A stretch of DNA of 64,000 nt from Atriophallophorus winterbourni (lineage: Eukaryota; Platyhelminthes; Trematoda; Plagiorchiida; Microphallidae), in NCBI GenBank assembly GCA_013407085.1, contig JACCGJ010020840.1:62001-126000 (forward strand), given 5' to 3'. The notes under the pieces are model-generated. The model was given only the letters and a program-made list of their open reading frames with translations, was not told the origin of the DNA and made no database searches. The stretch's first letter is position 1. Each line of letters begins with the position of its first letter. Positions 21,486 through 33,399 of this stretch are shown here, in pieces. Made by a program: the position numbers and the translations under genes.

Positions 21486-23570
21486 CTAGATTTGAAAATC
21501 TTTCCATTCATCCAGCCAAATGGTGGTTGGCTTTGTCAGTAATTTGAATCGTCTGCTTAGTTGTATTTGTGCTATTTTTGCATTTTTCCTCGAAATTCCC
21601 CTCACATATGCTCGTTCGATGCTATCGTTTAGCATTTTCAGCAAAACTCGGTCACGTGAAAATTGCTTCGGATGCCAATAACGAAGCGCATAGTATATGA
21701 GTCGCGGCCAAAGATGATTCAACAACACGCAGTTCGATGTCGGACCATGTTCCATGATCGCTTTCAAGGTGCTGAACATTGGACAGCCTTCGATCATAAG
21801 GGCCAGAAGGCAAAAATAATGTAGGAAACTGGATGGTGTGATTTGCATGGCGTGCAATATTGCGGTGGCAACATCGTAGCATATATCTAAGGCGTTGTAA
21901 TGTCGAATCCCCTCAACCAAAATGGATTCTGTAAAAATATATGACAATATGTAACAAGTTTCTTCGCGTACTGTTCTGTCACGGCTGAATAGCCCAATCA
22001 ACAAACTTTCCATCCACTCGGGTAGACGATCCCATAGTGTCTTCAGGTGTTTCGGGTAAGCGACACTGGTTGCAATAAGTCTACCGAGGTCAGCTCTCGC
22101 AGAGGACGTTGGAACGGAGCTATTTGTGCGAACCGCTTTAGCAGCAAGCTTTAACACTTGATCAAACTCGCTGGATTCCGATCTACCGTGAATCTCTGAA
22201 GGTTTTGTTTTGGTCATCCAGTTAGTGAAAAGCTCTGCAGTAAACATACGTGCCTCGATCCACAATGATTCGACATCAGCCAAAGCAATATTTCTGCGAC
22301 TTTCCTTCTGAATACAGAACTTTTCGTGTAGCATCACAGCCTCTTTTTCGCCTTGTGAGGGGTCAACTTCGTTTCGCTGTGCGGTTATTGTTAACATACG
22401 TACAATATGACGCAAAGCCTTCGGTAGCACATCCAGACGTCTACTTGTTAGTAACTTTTTCAAAACGGGGTGCTTCAAAATTGATTCCGTATAAACCGCA
22501 CGCATTTCTTCCGTATCTTGATGCTTGAGAGGAAGTTTCAAATCGTGTTGCTTAATTTTAGCGTTCAGTACCATGATCCCGGGTTTGACTGTATCCAAAT
22601 CGACAACATATGGACAAAGTCGAGGTGGGTAATTAGCTCTCTGACAAGGACGGAGTATAAGTGATTTTATTCGCAATCTTTCGTTTTCATGTTTTTGTAA
22701 ACCCGAGTAAGTTTTGACTCCTTCGCTTTTTATCATTTCCGAACATGAAGTGCGTTCCTGGTCATCATCTAACGATTGAAGCGTGACAAGTGAATGATGT
22801 AGCCCGTGTCTTCCTGCGCCTATGGATGAATCGCGTTTTGCTTCCGAATTTTTAAGGAGCGAGAAACGTTTTGTTTTTACAGAGCTAGTATCCCCAGAGA
22901 CAGAATCAATAGATTCACGACGTTTAGCTTCATCATTTTGCGATTCCAGGACAGGATGTTTCGATTCCATCAGACTGGATCGCATTAGAATATCCACACT
23001 AGGTCGAGTTTGACTGGTTTCGGCTTGTGTTGATTTTGTGTCATTTAGGTCATTCGAAGTGGAACTAACAAAATGCATACTATTTGACCGTGACCTTAAA
23101 AAATTTTCAAAATGAACGGAACGTTGCAACGGGACACACTTCTGGGTAGCCATGGGAACGGTTTTAAGGAATCGGATCCCCTTTCTCATGCATCCATACA
23201 CAGATTTCCCAGCGATTGATGTTCGTGTGGTTCTATTTTCTGCTCGGGACTGCTGTGTGGTTATTTCTTTTGTAGTTGGAAGAATGGTCTTGTAAGTTTG
23301 AACAGTATCGTCCATGGTTTCAGTTACCTTCGGCTCTGGAGCGAAATTTCCATAAAATCCAGGACGTCCTGTAGGGAGAGATTCTTGTTCCCCTAGGCGG
23401 ATAGGTTTTTGAATGAAGGCTTTCCAAATAACCGGTGGTAAAGTAATTGGTTGTGTTCCCATTGGCCCATATGCATCCTGATCTGTGCTACAGCATTCCT
23501 CACGCCCGACTGTCTCTGAAGGCACATCTGTTTGGCAATTTGTTCGCAGATTAACCGCAACGTCCACCAT
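21486..23570 (-). CDS. Intronless 694-residue protein of unknown function
   Basis: This single open frame of 694 codons is far longer than any non-transposon frame here. The ATG at 23570 is the first in frame after an in-frame TAG. Residues 1-300 are polar and low complexity, rich in Ser/Thr/Arg/Glu (phosphorylation-type composition). Residues 300-694 are compact and predicted helical, with many Leu/Ile/Trp, for example LPKALRHIVRMLTI, LWDRLPEWMESLLIGLFSRD, REETCYILSYIFTESI and LLNHLWPRLIYYALRYW. The pattern resembles HEAT/armadillo-like helical hairpins, but no family signature is clear. There are no signal peptide, membrane helix or catalytic motif. An AATAAA lies just past the stop and a CR1-like element starts about 300 bases upstream in the same orientation. 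It could be a host gene or a retrogene; codon content and length argue against chance. Confidence 0.65.
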   Translation of the reverse strand: MVDVAVNLRTNCQTDVPSETVGREECCSTDQDAYGPMGTQPITLPPVIWKAFIQKPIRLGEQESLPTGRPGFYGNFAPEPKVTETMDDTVQTYKTILPTTKEITTQQSRAENRTTRTSIAGKSVYGCMRKGIRFLKTVPMATQKCVPLQRSVHFENFLRSRSNSMHFVSSTSNDLNDTKSTQAETSQTRPSVDILMRSSLMESKHPVLESQNDEAKRRESIDSVSGDTSSVKTKRFSLLKNSEAKRDSSIGAGRHGLHHSLVTLQSLDDDQERTSCSEMIKSEGVKTYSGLQKHENERLRIKSLILRPCQRANYPPRLCPYVVDLDTVKPGIMVLNAKIKQHDLKLPLKHQDTEEMRAVYTESILKHPVLKKLLTSRRLDVLPKALRHIVRMLTITAQRNEVDPSQGEKEAVMLHEKFCIQKESRRNIALADVESLWIEARMFTAELFTNWMTKTKPSEIHGRSESSEFDQVLKLAAKAVRTNSSVPTSSARADLGRLIATSVAYPKHLKTLWDRLPEWMESLLIGLFSRDRTVREETCYILSYIFTESILVEGIRHYNALDICYDVATAILHAMQITPSSFLHYFCLLALMIEGCPMFSTLKAIMEHGPTSNCVLLNHLWPRLIYYALRYWHPKQFSRDRVLLKMLNDSIERAYVRGISRKNAKIAQIQLSRRFKLLTKPTTIWLDEWKDFQI

Positions 23571-23863
23571 AATTTGTATATGAAACTTACATCTAACTTG
23601 TGATTGAAAAGTTGGCTACATTCTTGTCACATGCTTTTAAAAATGTGTTGATTGCAGTCACGTGTTTGCTTAAAATCGACCTGTTCCCCTTCACACTCCG
23701 AGGATTTACTTGGTAAAATGCTTGAGAAAATGGAAGAATTCAGCAACTCAAATGAAAGCCAGGTGGTTAGCAAATTAGTTATAAACATCGACCAATTGGA
23801 GCTTGCTCTCTGCGTATCATTTTGATGTGGATAAATCAAAGTCGCAAACAGTTCCGAATTTCA

Positions 23864-23890
23864 GATTTATTCATAGATTTATTCATAGAT
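23864..23890 (-). repeat. 3' terminal tandem repeat of the CR1-like element
   Basis: Two tandem copies of GATTTATTCATA (plus strand) and the start of a third. CR1 elements end in short tandem units instead of poly(A), so this marks the 3' end. Confidence 0.6.
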
Positions 23891-23970
23891 TATATGCAGG
23901 TAAAAAGCGATGCTTTACAAGACCCACAAAAATGTACATCGGGTCGGATGGTAAAAATATTAAAATATTG

Positions 23971-25458
23971 TTAGGTTATTGTCAAACATAAAAAAACATA
24001 CTTTCCCATGTGGATATCTAGTGATTTCTTGAAAACTTCAACAGTTCCAGATTGTACCACATGAGTAGGTAAACTGTTCCACAGTTGCACATTGCGAACG
24101 GAAAATGCATATTTGCGGCAGTTCAACCTGCTATGCTGTTGGTAAAGTTTTGATTGGTGACCTCGCAGATGTGTGTTGTGGGAAAGATGAAACAAATGAC
24201 CGCAAGGATGATTTGTTTGATTAAGCACTGTCCAAATGAATATTAGTGCTCCTCGTTTCCGTCTGTATTCAGCCGAATGCAAATTCAATAATTTAAGTCG
24301 TCTTTCGTATGGATAATTTGATAGTCCCATGACGAGTTTTGTCGCTCTGCGCTGTGGAGTTTCTAATTGCAGAATACCTTTTTTCAACCAAGGATCCCAT
24401 GCCGGTATAGCATATTCAACATGAGAACGGATGTACGTTGAAATCAATTTGCAGGCAATATTGGGGTCAAACGAACCTAGGACTCTTCTAAGGAGACCCA
24501 AGTTGTTTTCAGCTTTGCAGGCAGCCAGTCGACATTGCATTGAGTTTCCTAAGTCTGATTGGATAATCACACCTAAATCTTTTTCGGCGGAGGCGGGTTT
24601 AATAACAGTGCGACCAAGATAATATTCTTTGCTCGACTTGCTGTTGAGAGACAATAGGCTGCATTTCGAAGCATTCAGGGGCATTTCGTTGTCTATGGAC
24701 CAAGTGTGAATCATATCGAGATCCCGTTGCAGGTTCTGCGTGTCGTCAGTGGAGTTTATCTTGCGCCAAAGCTTTGCGTCATCAGCGAAAATAAGCACGG
24801 AGGACTGTAATACAGTAGGCAAGTCGTTTATATAAATTAAAAACAAAAGCGGTCCGAGGACTGATCCTTGTGGGACACCACGGGCAACTTTAATCGACTC
24901 GGATAGTTCGTTTTTGACTCTCACGTACATCTCACGAGATATCAACCATTCTTTAATCCATGCATGGAGTTTACCCTGTACTCCGTAGGTGAGTAGTTTC
25001 GACGAAAGTATTTCATGATTCACACGATCGAAGGCTTTTGAGAAATCGATATAAATTACGTCCACGGAGTTGCCGGCATCCAGTAGCTCAGACCAAGATT
25101 CTTTTGCTAATAGCAAGTTTGTCAGACAGGATCGTTTTTTCCTGAATCCATGCTGTGCCTCGGAGATTAAATTATTAATCTCAAAGTGATTCCGTAAGGC
25201 ATCAGCTATTATGGACTCCATTACTTTTGATAGCACTGGTAATAACGCTATCGGGCGATAGTTTAGAGGATCATTTCTTTTGCCACCCTTGTAGATGGGA
25301 CTAATCAGGGCAGTTTTCCAAGTTTCTGGTACAAAGCTCTGCTCGAACATCATCGTGAATACGTCAGATGTCGGTATTGCCAACTCGGAAGATAGATTGT
25401 GCAAAATGTTTGCGTGTATATTGTCTATACCCGATGAGCCTGTTCTCTTCATCGTCAT
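23971..25458 (-). pseudogene. CR1-like ORF2 reverse transcriptase domain (open, 495 codons)
   Basis: The RT is uninterrupted: [91 protein letters not shown] and catalytic FADDAKLW (about 24770-24800), then the thumb and C-terminal LNCRKYAFSVRNVQLWNSLP. In-frame sequence extends upstream of the ATG (VPPNVVQSKL), so this is the second half of a fused EN-RT ORF2, not a separate gene. All core RT residues are intact. Confidence 0.9.
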
Positions 25459-26845
25459 TAATTTTGATTGAACAACGTTGGGGGGAACTCCACCCCGTGA
25501 AGAATTGGCAGGCTGCAGCTGTCAGAGTTTAAGGGCTGTCTATGGGTCGACACTTGTGAGATAACTGATGCGAATTGTTGTCGGAAAACGTTAGCGCAAT
25601 CTTTAAATGACGTCACTATTCCAGTACCAGAGACCAGTGGCGGTATTCCCATTTTAACATTCCGGAGGTCGTTGACGTGTCTATACAATGCTTTGGGATT
25701 TATAATGAATTTTTCGACAAGACTGATTTGGTAATCTTTTCTGTCTTTTCGAATGAGGCAGACACACTTATTTCGCAATAACGTGTAGTAGCACCAAGTT
25801 ATCCCAGAAGGATCGTCCAAGTATTTGGACCAGGCATTGTCACGCTTACACATCCATTTCCGAGTACTGCTTCTGAGAGGCTTTTTCGGACGCTGTTTGC
25901 TGGATATTATTTTCACCTTCGATGATAAGTCAATGATAATACGAAGTTGGCTGTAAAACGTTTCCCAGATTTCCTTAGCTGATTTGAGTTCAAGGAAATC
26001 CCATCGATTTGCAGTAGTAAGAGCTCGAAGCAAGTCATAGTTCACAGTTGTATACGTTCGTTGAGTATTTCCTGCTGGTTCGTATTGATAAGTATAATCA
26101 AATGTCATGACAACATGATCACTCAATCCGAGTGGAGCTGTATAGGAAACAGATTCTATCATGAGTTCTTCGTTTGTAAGTATGAGGTCCAGGCTAGATG
26201 GGGTTTGTTCAGATCGAAATCGCGTTGGTTGTTGCACATGGTTGTAAAGAGGGGTGCAAGTCATTATTTCTTGAAGAAAGCTTTTGAATGAATCGTCACC
26301 AGTAATGTGTGTTGCAAGGGTCGGTACATTAAAATCACCGAGGAGGAGCGAATGTGAATATGTGAGCTTCAATGCAAAACGTATTGCATTAGAAAGAACA
26401 GTGTCAGCGGCAGATGATGAAGAAGGGGTCGATAAATCAATGCTAAGAGGCACTTACGTTTATCATGTAAGTCAAAAGAGCAAAACAATGTATCTGGGAC
26501 ATCTAACTCGGGGGAGAGAAGCATAGTGCAGTTGATGCTTTCATGTAAGTAGAGGAGGACACCGCCACCTTTTGTTGCTCGATCTTTTCTGTAAATCATC
26601 ATATGAGGGATTTTAAGTTCAGAGTCGTGTATAGAATTACACAACCAGGTTTCTGTCACTGCAATCAAATCCCAAGACGCCACGGTCGCACGTGAATACA
26701 GTTCAGTGAACTTGCCCAGAAAGCTCTGAGCATTGGTGTAACAGCATGATAGAGATTTGATTTTTGTTGACGATAAGAGCTCATAGTAGTGGATTCGCCG
26801 ACCCAGAATTGGTCGGCTGCTCCACGTTTTTTGTCTCAGGTGCAT
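25458..26845 (-). pseudogene. CR1-like ORF2 endonuclease domain, two frames
   Basis: The first frame (26845-26369) has the APE-type start CCYTNAQSFLGKFTEL, then DLIAVTETWL (catalytic Glu), GGGVLLYLHE and KCLLALIYRP. A one-base shift at the C-run 26425-26428 moves to the second frame, with LLLGDFNVPTL (GDFN motif) and PLGLSDHVVMTFDY (catalytic SDH). The EN-RT linker follows until the shift at 25480-25485. Family role: nicks target DNA to prime reverse transcription. Confidence 0.8.
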
Positions 26846-27521
26846 TTGATTGACTTGGTAGCGAAGTCATTTCAGGAACAATAGTGTTCGTGCGTTTTAT
26901 GTCGTACACGGCCCGAATACGAATTTCAGGAGGTGCAAATTTTTGACATTGATACCACGCCTCGAGTATTCTATCCTTCATCTCATCTGTGCGGGATGAT
27001 GTTTTGAGAAGAGGAGGCTGATGCGTTTCTTTTTCGGTATAAGGCGCATAACATGAGTAGTTATTATGCCCTTTAAACCTAGGATCTCTTGTAAAAATCT
27101 CCATTCACTGCTAGCGTGTTGCAGACGTTTGCTGAATTCTACTTTGTTCGAAATGGGTACACCATGAACTATAACATCTCTGCGATTTGTAGACTCTTTT
27201 GCTAGTTCCGGATTATTACGACGAATTTGCCGTTCTTCCTAGGAACGTCCGGAAACATTCGCACAGTCGAGTTGTTTACAACTAAGAGGGATGAGTCGAG
27301 CAACATGTTTTTTACATCTTGGACGGACATGAGAACTACATGCAGTAACATGGGTGTGTTCGCACGAGGTGAGTTCGGGGGTCTAAACAATCGCGTCGGC
27401 GACGCAGGTGAGGCAGTGATGTCTAAGCTTCTGCAAAGTTCATTCCATTGTTTCCTGTCATCTGCTTCGCGTTGCTTAGGCGATGGCGAAGTTCATTCAA
27501 TGAGATTACCACAAATTACCG
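26781..27521 (-). pseudogene. CR1-like ORF1 C-terminal part, broken
   Basis: Three frames together read in the order typical of CR1 ORF1: EDLTVICGNLIE, a TGA codon (27493-27495), KQREADDRKQWNELC, TRLFRPPNSPRANTPMLLHV, VRMFPDVPRK, a shift near 27235, then RQIRRNNPELAKESTNRRD and VIVHGVPI, with a further frame to 26781. This is the gag-like domain after the zinc finger. Confidence 0.6.
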
Positions 27522-28154
27522 TTAGATCTTCAATGTTTGTCTTTTGGGGTTTTTAGTGTTCAAACTATTCGGTCTAAGCTTATGCACATCCTTCGATAAT
27601 TCAGCACTATCATTCACTTGACTACAGGTCTGATTCGCAGACTCATCGGTCGTACCGAGCTGTTGAAATGGACCTTGGTCGATTTCTGGAGAAATCAGCG
27701 TTTCCGTGGTAGTTAGCGCTTCCCCGTAACCCTTGCGGTTAATGTGGTTAGGGACTGCGTTTAGAGCTGGTTTCAGCACTTTCTGACACGCAAATGTTTG
27801 GAAAGACTCCAACGTGTTTTCAAGCCGTTTAAGTTTCGCCTCTACAGCGAACATGCGTCCTTCCATAATCGAATCAGTGTTTTCAGATTTTGATAAATCA
27901 CTTGTTACTTTCAATCTGCATGGATTACATATATAGCAGATGCCTGGTAATTTTTCATTATTAATTTGAGTCGCAGATTCAGGTGATGAATACTTTTCAC
28001 AGTTCGCATGAATAGCAATTAAACACAAGTAACATTTAACTTGACGCGATCTGGGACTTACCAGCTTTTGACAAAGTTTGCACTTTTTACAAGCCTCGTC
28101 GTCAGGTCCGCTTAAGGTCACGTCGGGTCTGTTTAAGGTCACGTTGTCAGTCAT
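27522..28154 (-). pseudogene. CR1-like ORF1, PHD-like finger and coiled region
   Basis: It starts MTDNVTLNRPD. A Cys/His finger follows (residues about 22-75): CKKCKLCQKLV, CYLCLIAIHANC, CYICNPCR. This C-x2-C...C-x2-C-x4-H-x2-C...C-x2-C spacing fits the PHD-type finger of CR1 ORF1 proteins, which bind RNA and package the element. A Leu/Glu/Lys segment (MEGRMFAVEAKLKRLENTL) may form a coiled coil. The frame closes at 27522 through a frameshift; the protein continues in another frame. Confidence 0.7.
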
Positions 28155-28249
28155 CGTTACAATTTCGCGAGATCGAGTCGATACACTGAGCGAAGCGGTC
28201 GATTATCGATCGGTGTCTCTCGGTAAAAACGAGTGGATGCGATTCAGTG

Positions 28250-28870
28250 CAATCCAACGGACAGTAAAACAGCGTACACTTTCACGTAAAGGGTGTTGGT
28301 GAGATTTGATTCGACAGTGTTGAAATAACTGTCAGTAAATACCAAATAGCGAGATCTTCCTGATGGTATCCGAGTTGTTGCGTTATTCCGGATTAGAAGC
28401 AATGTTGCACGCAATAAGATCCAAAAGTATGAGAGCACAAATTTGTACGTCCACACCGTAGCCTGTATGCTAGTTGTTGATGTCTGTTCCAAATTTGAAT
28501 ATCGAGGATATTTGAAAACATGAATATGCAGGGGGATATAATCGGAAAGTTTGCAAAATTTGTCGTCTAGTAATTGGGGTAGATGAATTTCTTGGTTATA
28601 TAGCTTAGGCATATTGCAGTCTTCTATAATCAATAATAATCAATTCGAACGCACTGCATTGCTTTCAAGAGTTTTTCGCTGTGTGCATCCGATGATGATG
28701 GTGAATGGTAAACTAAACCTGTGATGCGACTCTCTCCTGAGTCCAGCTTCAAGTAACACCGTTTAGTGCTTTTTAGATGGAGATCATGTCTGTAACTATC
28801 GTACTGTATAAACGTTCATGATCGTAAACAGCTACCCCACCGGTTCTTAAGAGGTCTCTCCGAAACATGG
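28250..28870 (-). mobile_element. Older CR1-like endonuclease relic
   Basis: The minus strand reads LLRTGGVAVYDHERLYS, then LKLDSGESRITGLVYHSPSS, then EDCNMPKLYNQEIHLPQLL (a decayed GDFN motif) in changing frames. The order and spacing are those of an APE endonuclease from a second, older CR1-like element. It ends where the 5' UTR of the better preserved copy begins. Confidence 0.5.
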
Positions 28871-28882
28871 TCATGTTTTAAT

Positions 28883-28930
28883 AGTTATTGCTATAGTTAC
28901 TGCTATAGTTGTTGCTATAGTTATTGCTAT
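28883..28930. repeat. 12-bp tandem repeat, four units
   Basis: Four near-identical units of AGTTATTGCTAT, differing at one or two positions. Confidence 0.85.
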
Positions 28931-29459
28931 GATGTCGAGCGATTGCTGATTACAGAGATCCTTCATTACAGCCGGTTTGTTACCAGGCATTGTGCGTTTG
29001 TATATAGTTAATTGGTTGCGATTTTGGCATACAGTGTTGGAGCTGATATATCGCTATTTACCCGCCCCCTTTAATGTCGCACATTGGTGGTGTTTCGTGA
29101 TTGCCACAGTATTTCTCGGCGAGTCTGGTCTGATTGTAAAAGCCGTTGTTACTGAACAGTTTCGGTGTAAAAATTTTGCTGTCGCTTGTTTTGACGTCCG
29201 TTAGAATATTCCTAGGATATGCATTCCAGTTGATCCAGATTGATTCCATCCTACCTCTCGTTATATATATTATTTTTTGAGGTTTTGGCACGCTGCTTCT
29301 ATAGTTTGGTGACCGAGCTACTCTAAACTTGTCTAATGACTGACTCGTGACCTCCGACGCTGTTTGTAATGTAGAGTGACTGCATGCAATTCTGGTTTTG
29401 CATTATACATCTCGAAGCTTTGTTAGTTTGTTCGCGAACACCGACAAGATCCACGCTTA

Positions 29460-30320
29460 GTTGGTCGGATTTATCGAGATGGTTTAAATTACCCTTTCAG
29501 TTTCACAACGAAATATCAGCATGTATGGTACATTTAGTCTGTGAACATGCACGGAGCAAATAGGAGTTTAGCAGTACGTCTTCTATCGCTTTCTGAATTG
29601 TTAGAGTTATCCTCAGTGAACGCGGGTCGTCGAGATTATGAAAATGAGGGTTCCGACTCAGCGGGTTATTGATCCAGTCAGTTTCGTGCTCAAAACTATC
29701 ATTAGGCACAACTGGTACCATTTCTCATTGTCGTGAGTTTGTCTACTTGAGGAAAGTGTACCCGATGTCTCCGGTACATTGTTTCAGAATACACTGAGCA
29801 TCTACAAAATAGTTTTTAAATCAATATTATTTTTGGACAGCGGAATTCAGATGACGGTATGCCAGTAGACGCCTCTTCGTCTTTTTAATCTGACTAACGT
29901 CTGAGTCGCAGCTAGCTTCCGGAAAAGTAAAAAGAATACGGCTGCTCTTGTGGCGATCATGTAGGTTTCCTTCGAATTGCGTTCGTTGGACATTTTCCAA
30001 CACTAAACAGGTCAAAACAATATTCGGGGACACGTTGTTCAATGGGGATTTGAGAAAGACAGTTTTATGTCCTTTTTATCACTTCTCTGGGTGTCAACTC
30101 GGAGAAATCCAACAATTTCAAGTCCATGAATTCATAATGGCCAGATCGCACATATTTGTTATTTTACTTCAGATGTTTCAGGCTTGATGAGCGGTAAAGA
30201 TTGGACTTTAAGCAAAATCTCTGCAGCCATTACATGAATAACAAACGGATGTATGGCTATTGTCGTTCACAAGCGTTACACACATTAGTCAATGTCTCAT
30301 CACAAGTCGCATGCACATGC
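29460..30320 (-). mobile_element. Possible ORF1 relic of the older CR1-like element
   Basis: Scattered minus-strand matches: VHATCDETLTNVCNACE near 30300-30250 (a PHD-like remnant) and PRSLRITLTIQKAIEDVLL near 29600 (the gag-like domain of CR1 ORF1). The order fits an ORF1 upstream of the endonuclease relic at 28.25-28.87 kb. Decay is heavy. Confidence 0.35.
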
Positions 30321-31834
30321 GACCACAAAAAGTATATTTGACCGAAACAATAGCACTACTCACCGATTCCAGGTACTTGGATCAAAAGTCACGCTGGGAT
30401 CATGTCAATTTCGGGTATACAATCCTTGCAGTCATAGCTGCATCGATCAACTTATTTGTTTGGGTTGGATCTCATTACGCAATCACACATGTTTTATAAT
30501 GGAATGTGCAAGCCGGCTGAACGTCGAGTGTACGATCGACTGGTCAACTTTGCGGTTTTCGAACTCGGGATTTCTTCATTTAAAAAATCATCCATGATAA
30601 CTCGTTAACTACACATGATAGAACGCAGAATTGCTCATGAAAATGCGTAACTTGATGCGATCATTTTAATGATTGCAAAAATAGTAGAGTAGTTGGTTTT
30701 GGGAAAATGTTTGCATGTTTGAATTAGTAACCCTGCTGTCGATCGGCTGACAACAATCTTAATGTATGAATTTCGGTGGCCATTTTTAAGAGTAACACAG
30801 ATTTTCTAAAATTGTATAAATCCAAGCATGTTCAACAGATATTTGTCATAGAAAGAAAAATATGACTGTACAGCACTTCGTCGCTTATCTCAACATGTTA
30901 GTGAAGATACACACAACCTCAGTTACCACATATCCGCAATCATGGCTGCCTCAACGATGAGACTTTATTAAACAATGACGCAGTAACGGGTGCTCATCAG
31001 TTATTGTCAATGTAGTTCTGGACGACCAATTGCTTTTTAGCAAATTTCAATATTTTCACAATTACTTGAGTTTTAATATGAATAAGAAACCCTTATAGGT
31101 TTATGCATGCCCAATTGTGCGCAGTTCATGTCACAACCATGTCTTTGTACATGTGTGCGAAATTTATATTTATAGCGAAATTAAACGAATCGTTTAAACA
31201 AACAACGTTCTTTAGGCGGCAATACAAATATTTTTTAGTTTACACTTAAGATTTTCTTCTACTTCGAATATTACTCATTGTTGCATTCAACTTCATTGCT
31301 CGTTATAAATCGTAAGAATGAATTTCTTATTAGGTTTCATGAGGGCGATCGTTGCCGCGTTGCTTTGTGAATCTTATATAGTATCTGAAACAATATATCC
31401 TAACTTTATTTTTCAACCAGTTACAACACATGGTTTACCAGTGACTATAAAATAATTACTTGCATCGAATGTTTTCGTCGTAGATATTTGTACAAATGTG
31501 GTAGACAAGAAACAACCATACGTGGCGATTTTGCTCTCTTTTTGCTTTTTAATCAAATGAGTTATTAATGGCGGAGTATACACACAGCTATGAATAAACA
31601 TATTAATGTGCCTAGACAGTTTAAATGCCTCAAAAGTGTTTTCTTCGAGCACATTCTGCATCTTATTGGTTTTGTGGCATTTGTACAGTCTGCGTCGACC
31701 ACGGCCACTTACCCTGTCTTCCAGTGCAGCGGATGTCTCGAAACTGGTGTTTACTTGGAACCAGAGAATTTAATCTGTAGTAGTATACCTAAACTAATAA
31801 CAATCTTGGAACACATTGTAAGTTATGAAATACG
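30321..31834. other. Unassigned AT-rich stretch
   Basis: No gene or repeat recognised; open frames are short and lack family motifs. Confidence 0.4.
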
Positions 31835-33380
31835 TCAAACAGATTAAACACCCTCTAAAATGTGTCCCAACTTTGCATAAATCCTCCGGGCCTAACGAGG
31901 TATTTCCGAAAATTGTAAAGGAAATAGCTAAGGCACTAGTAGAGGGTCTCTGTAAGTTATACAAGTAATTGAGTTGCAAGAATCCTACCAGATGACTGGA
32001 AGAAAGCCATTGCCGCATTCATTCCAAAAGTAGGTTGCGCAAACAGTTAAGAATTTCCGACCGGTAAGCTTGACTAGTTTTTTATGTTAATCATTGGAGA
32101 GACTTACCAGGGATCGGATGTGCAGCCACCTCGTACACAATTCACCACTAGGCATGGTCCAGCATGGCTTCTTAAAAGAAGCTCGTGTCTCTCGAACCTT
32201 CTATGCTGTTTAGATAGAGTTTCCAAGACACTAGATGAAGGCGAACTGGTAGAGGTCCTTTACTTAGACTTTAGTAAGGCTTTCGACTATGGGAGTCACA
32301 GGTTCTTTGGGACAAAACTCTCGGTCAAAGGAGTATCTGATAAACTTCACCACTGGATAACCAGTTTTCTTCATGCTAGATCATTCCAGGTCCGTGTAGG
32401 CGATACTACCTCTGAATTAGCAAAAGCTACTAGTGGGATCCCATATGGTTGAGTACCACGCCCAATACTCTTCCTGATCTTCATCACAGATTTGTCATCT
32501 CAGTTGTCATGTTCCTGCTACACGTTTGCTGATGATGTCAAATTTAACGGATCCAGTGATCACGGTTATCTGTTGAGGGCTATTAAATAGATCTTTAAAT
32601 GGTCACAAGATCGGGATCTTTCTCTTAACTATAGTATATGTTATCTGCTGTCTGCAGCAGTCGACAAAATTACAGTAACTGCAAATAGCGGTAGGATCGA
32701 CTTTAAATCTATCCAGAGGGTTAAGAATTTAGGTCGTTACATCGGACCTCAAATGAGCTGTGCAATGTTCCTCAGCTGCGCAACGAGCTAGAGTAGAACT
32801 CTAGGCTTACATTTGTACTGACATGTTTGAACGTCGGAAGTGTTTATCTCATTATATACGGCGATTGTTAGGCCTCGTGGCATGAGTCTTTCCCCGACTT
32901 CCTTTCATTAAGATGCTTGCAAGGCTAGAGCCATTTCTTCCCAAAGGATATATTATTACAAGAATGGTCCAACGTCTGTCTACTTAAATGTATGAATGTT
33001 TGGCTAGAAAAACCTATGAGGAACTTATAATTTCTTTAGGTCTCTTCTCACTTCGGCGTCGGCGTCTACGGGGTGACTTAATAGAAACCTTCAAATTCCT
33101 GAAAGGCCTAGGCGACGATGGTTGTCAAAACCTGTTCTCTGGAGCAATCAACCCTTCAACTACAGGGCATATCATGAAGCTCGCGAAAAATCACAATCGT
33201 CTGAATCTTTTATTCAACATTCCTTCAGTGAAAGAGTTGTAGGCTCATAGAATTAGCTGCCAGAGGACCTTATCGCTTGCATATCGGTAGTTGCGTTCAA
33301 AAGGGGGTTGGGTTCCTAGTAGCATGAGCTTTCCCTGACTTCTTTCCATGAATATGCAGGTCGCCTGTAGACTGAATTAA
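31835..33380 (+). mobile_element. CR1-like reverse transcriptase relic (different subfamily)
   Basis: The plus strand reads KSSGPNEVFPKIVKEIAKAL, LVEVLYLDFSKAFDYGSH, VGDTTSELAKATSGIPYG with a following stop, CYTFADDVKF (palm), then from 32988 the C-terminal LFSLRRRRLRGDLIETFKFL and KLAKNHNRLNLL. The RRLRGDLIETFK motif is typical of SR1/CR1-type RT tails and differs from the other CR1-like copies here. Several frame breaks. Confidence 0.75.
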
Positions 33381-33399
33381 CATAAAAATGTTTTTCATT

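Larger units (their letters stand above)
23864..28250 (-). mobile_element. Nearly complete CR1-like non-LTR retrotransposon
   Basis: In minus orientation: a short 5' UTR, ORF1 with a PHD-like zinc finger and a gag-like C-terminal domain, ORF2 with an APE endonuclease and CR1-type reverse transcriptase, then a 3' UTR ending in 12-bp tandem units. Between 28154 and 23971 only about four frameshifts and one nonsense codon interrupt coding. Two frameshifts fall in C-runs of the coding strand (G-runs on plus at 25480-25485 and 26425-26428), so they may be recent mutations or assembly errors. No flanking duplication was seen. Confidence 0.85.

Noticed and set aside
25456..25460. TAATG stop-start overlap between the endonuclease and RT frames, suggesting translational reinitiation
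   Set aside because: RT-frame coding extends upstream of the ATG and the EN and RT are one fused ORF2 in this family; a one-base loss in the C-run at 25480-25485 explains the break.
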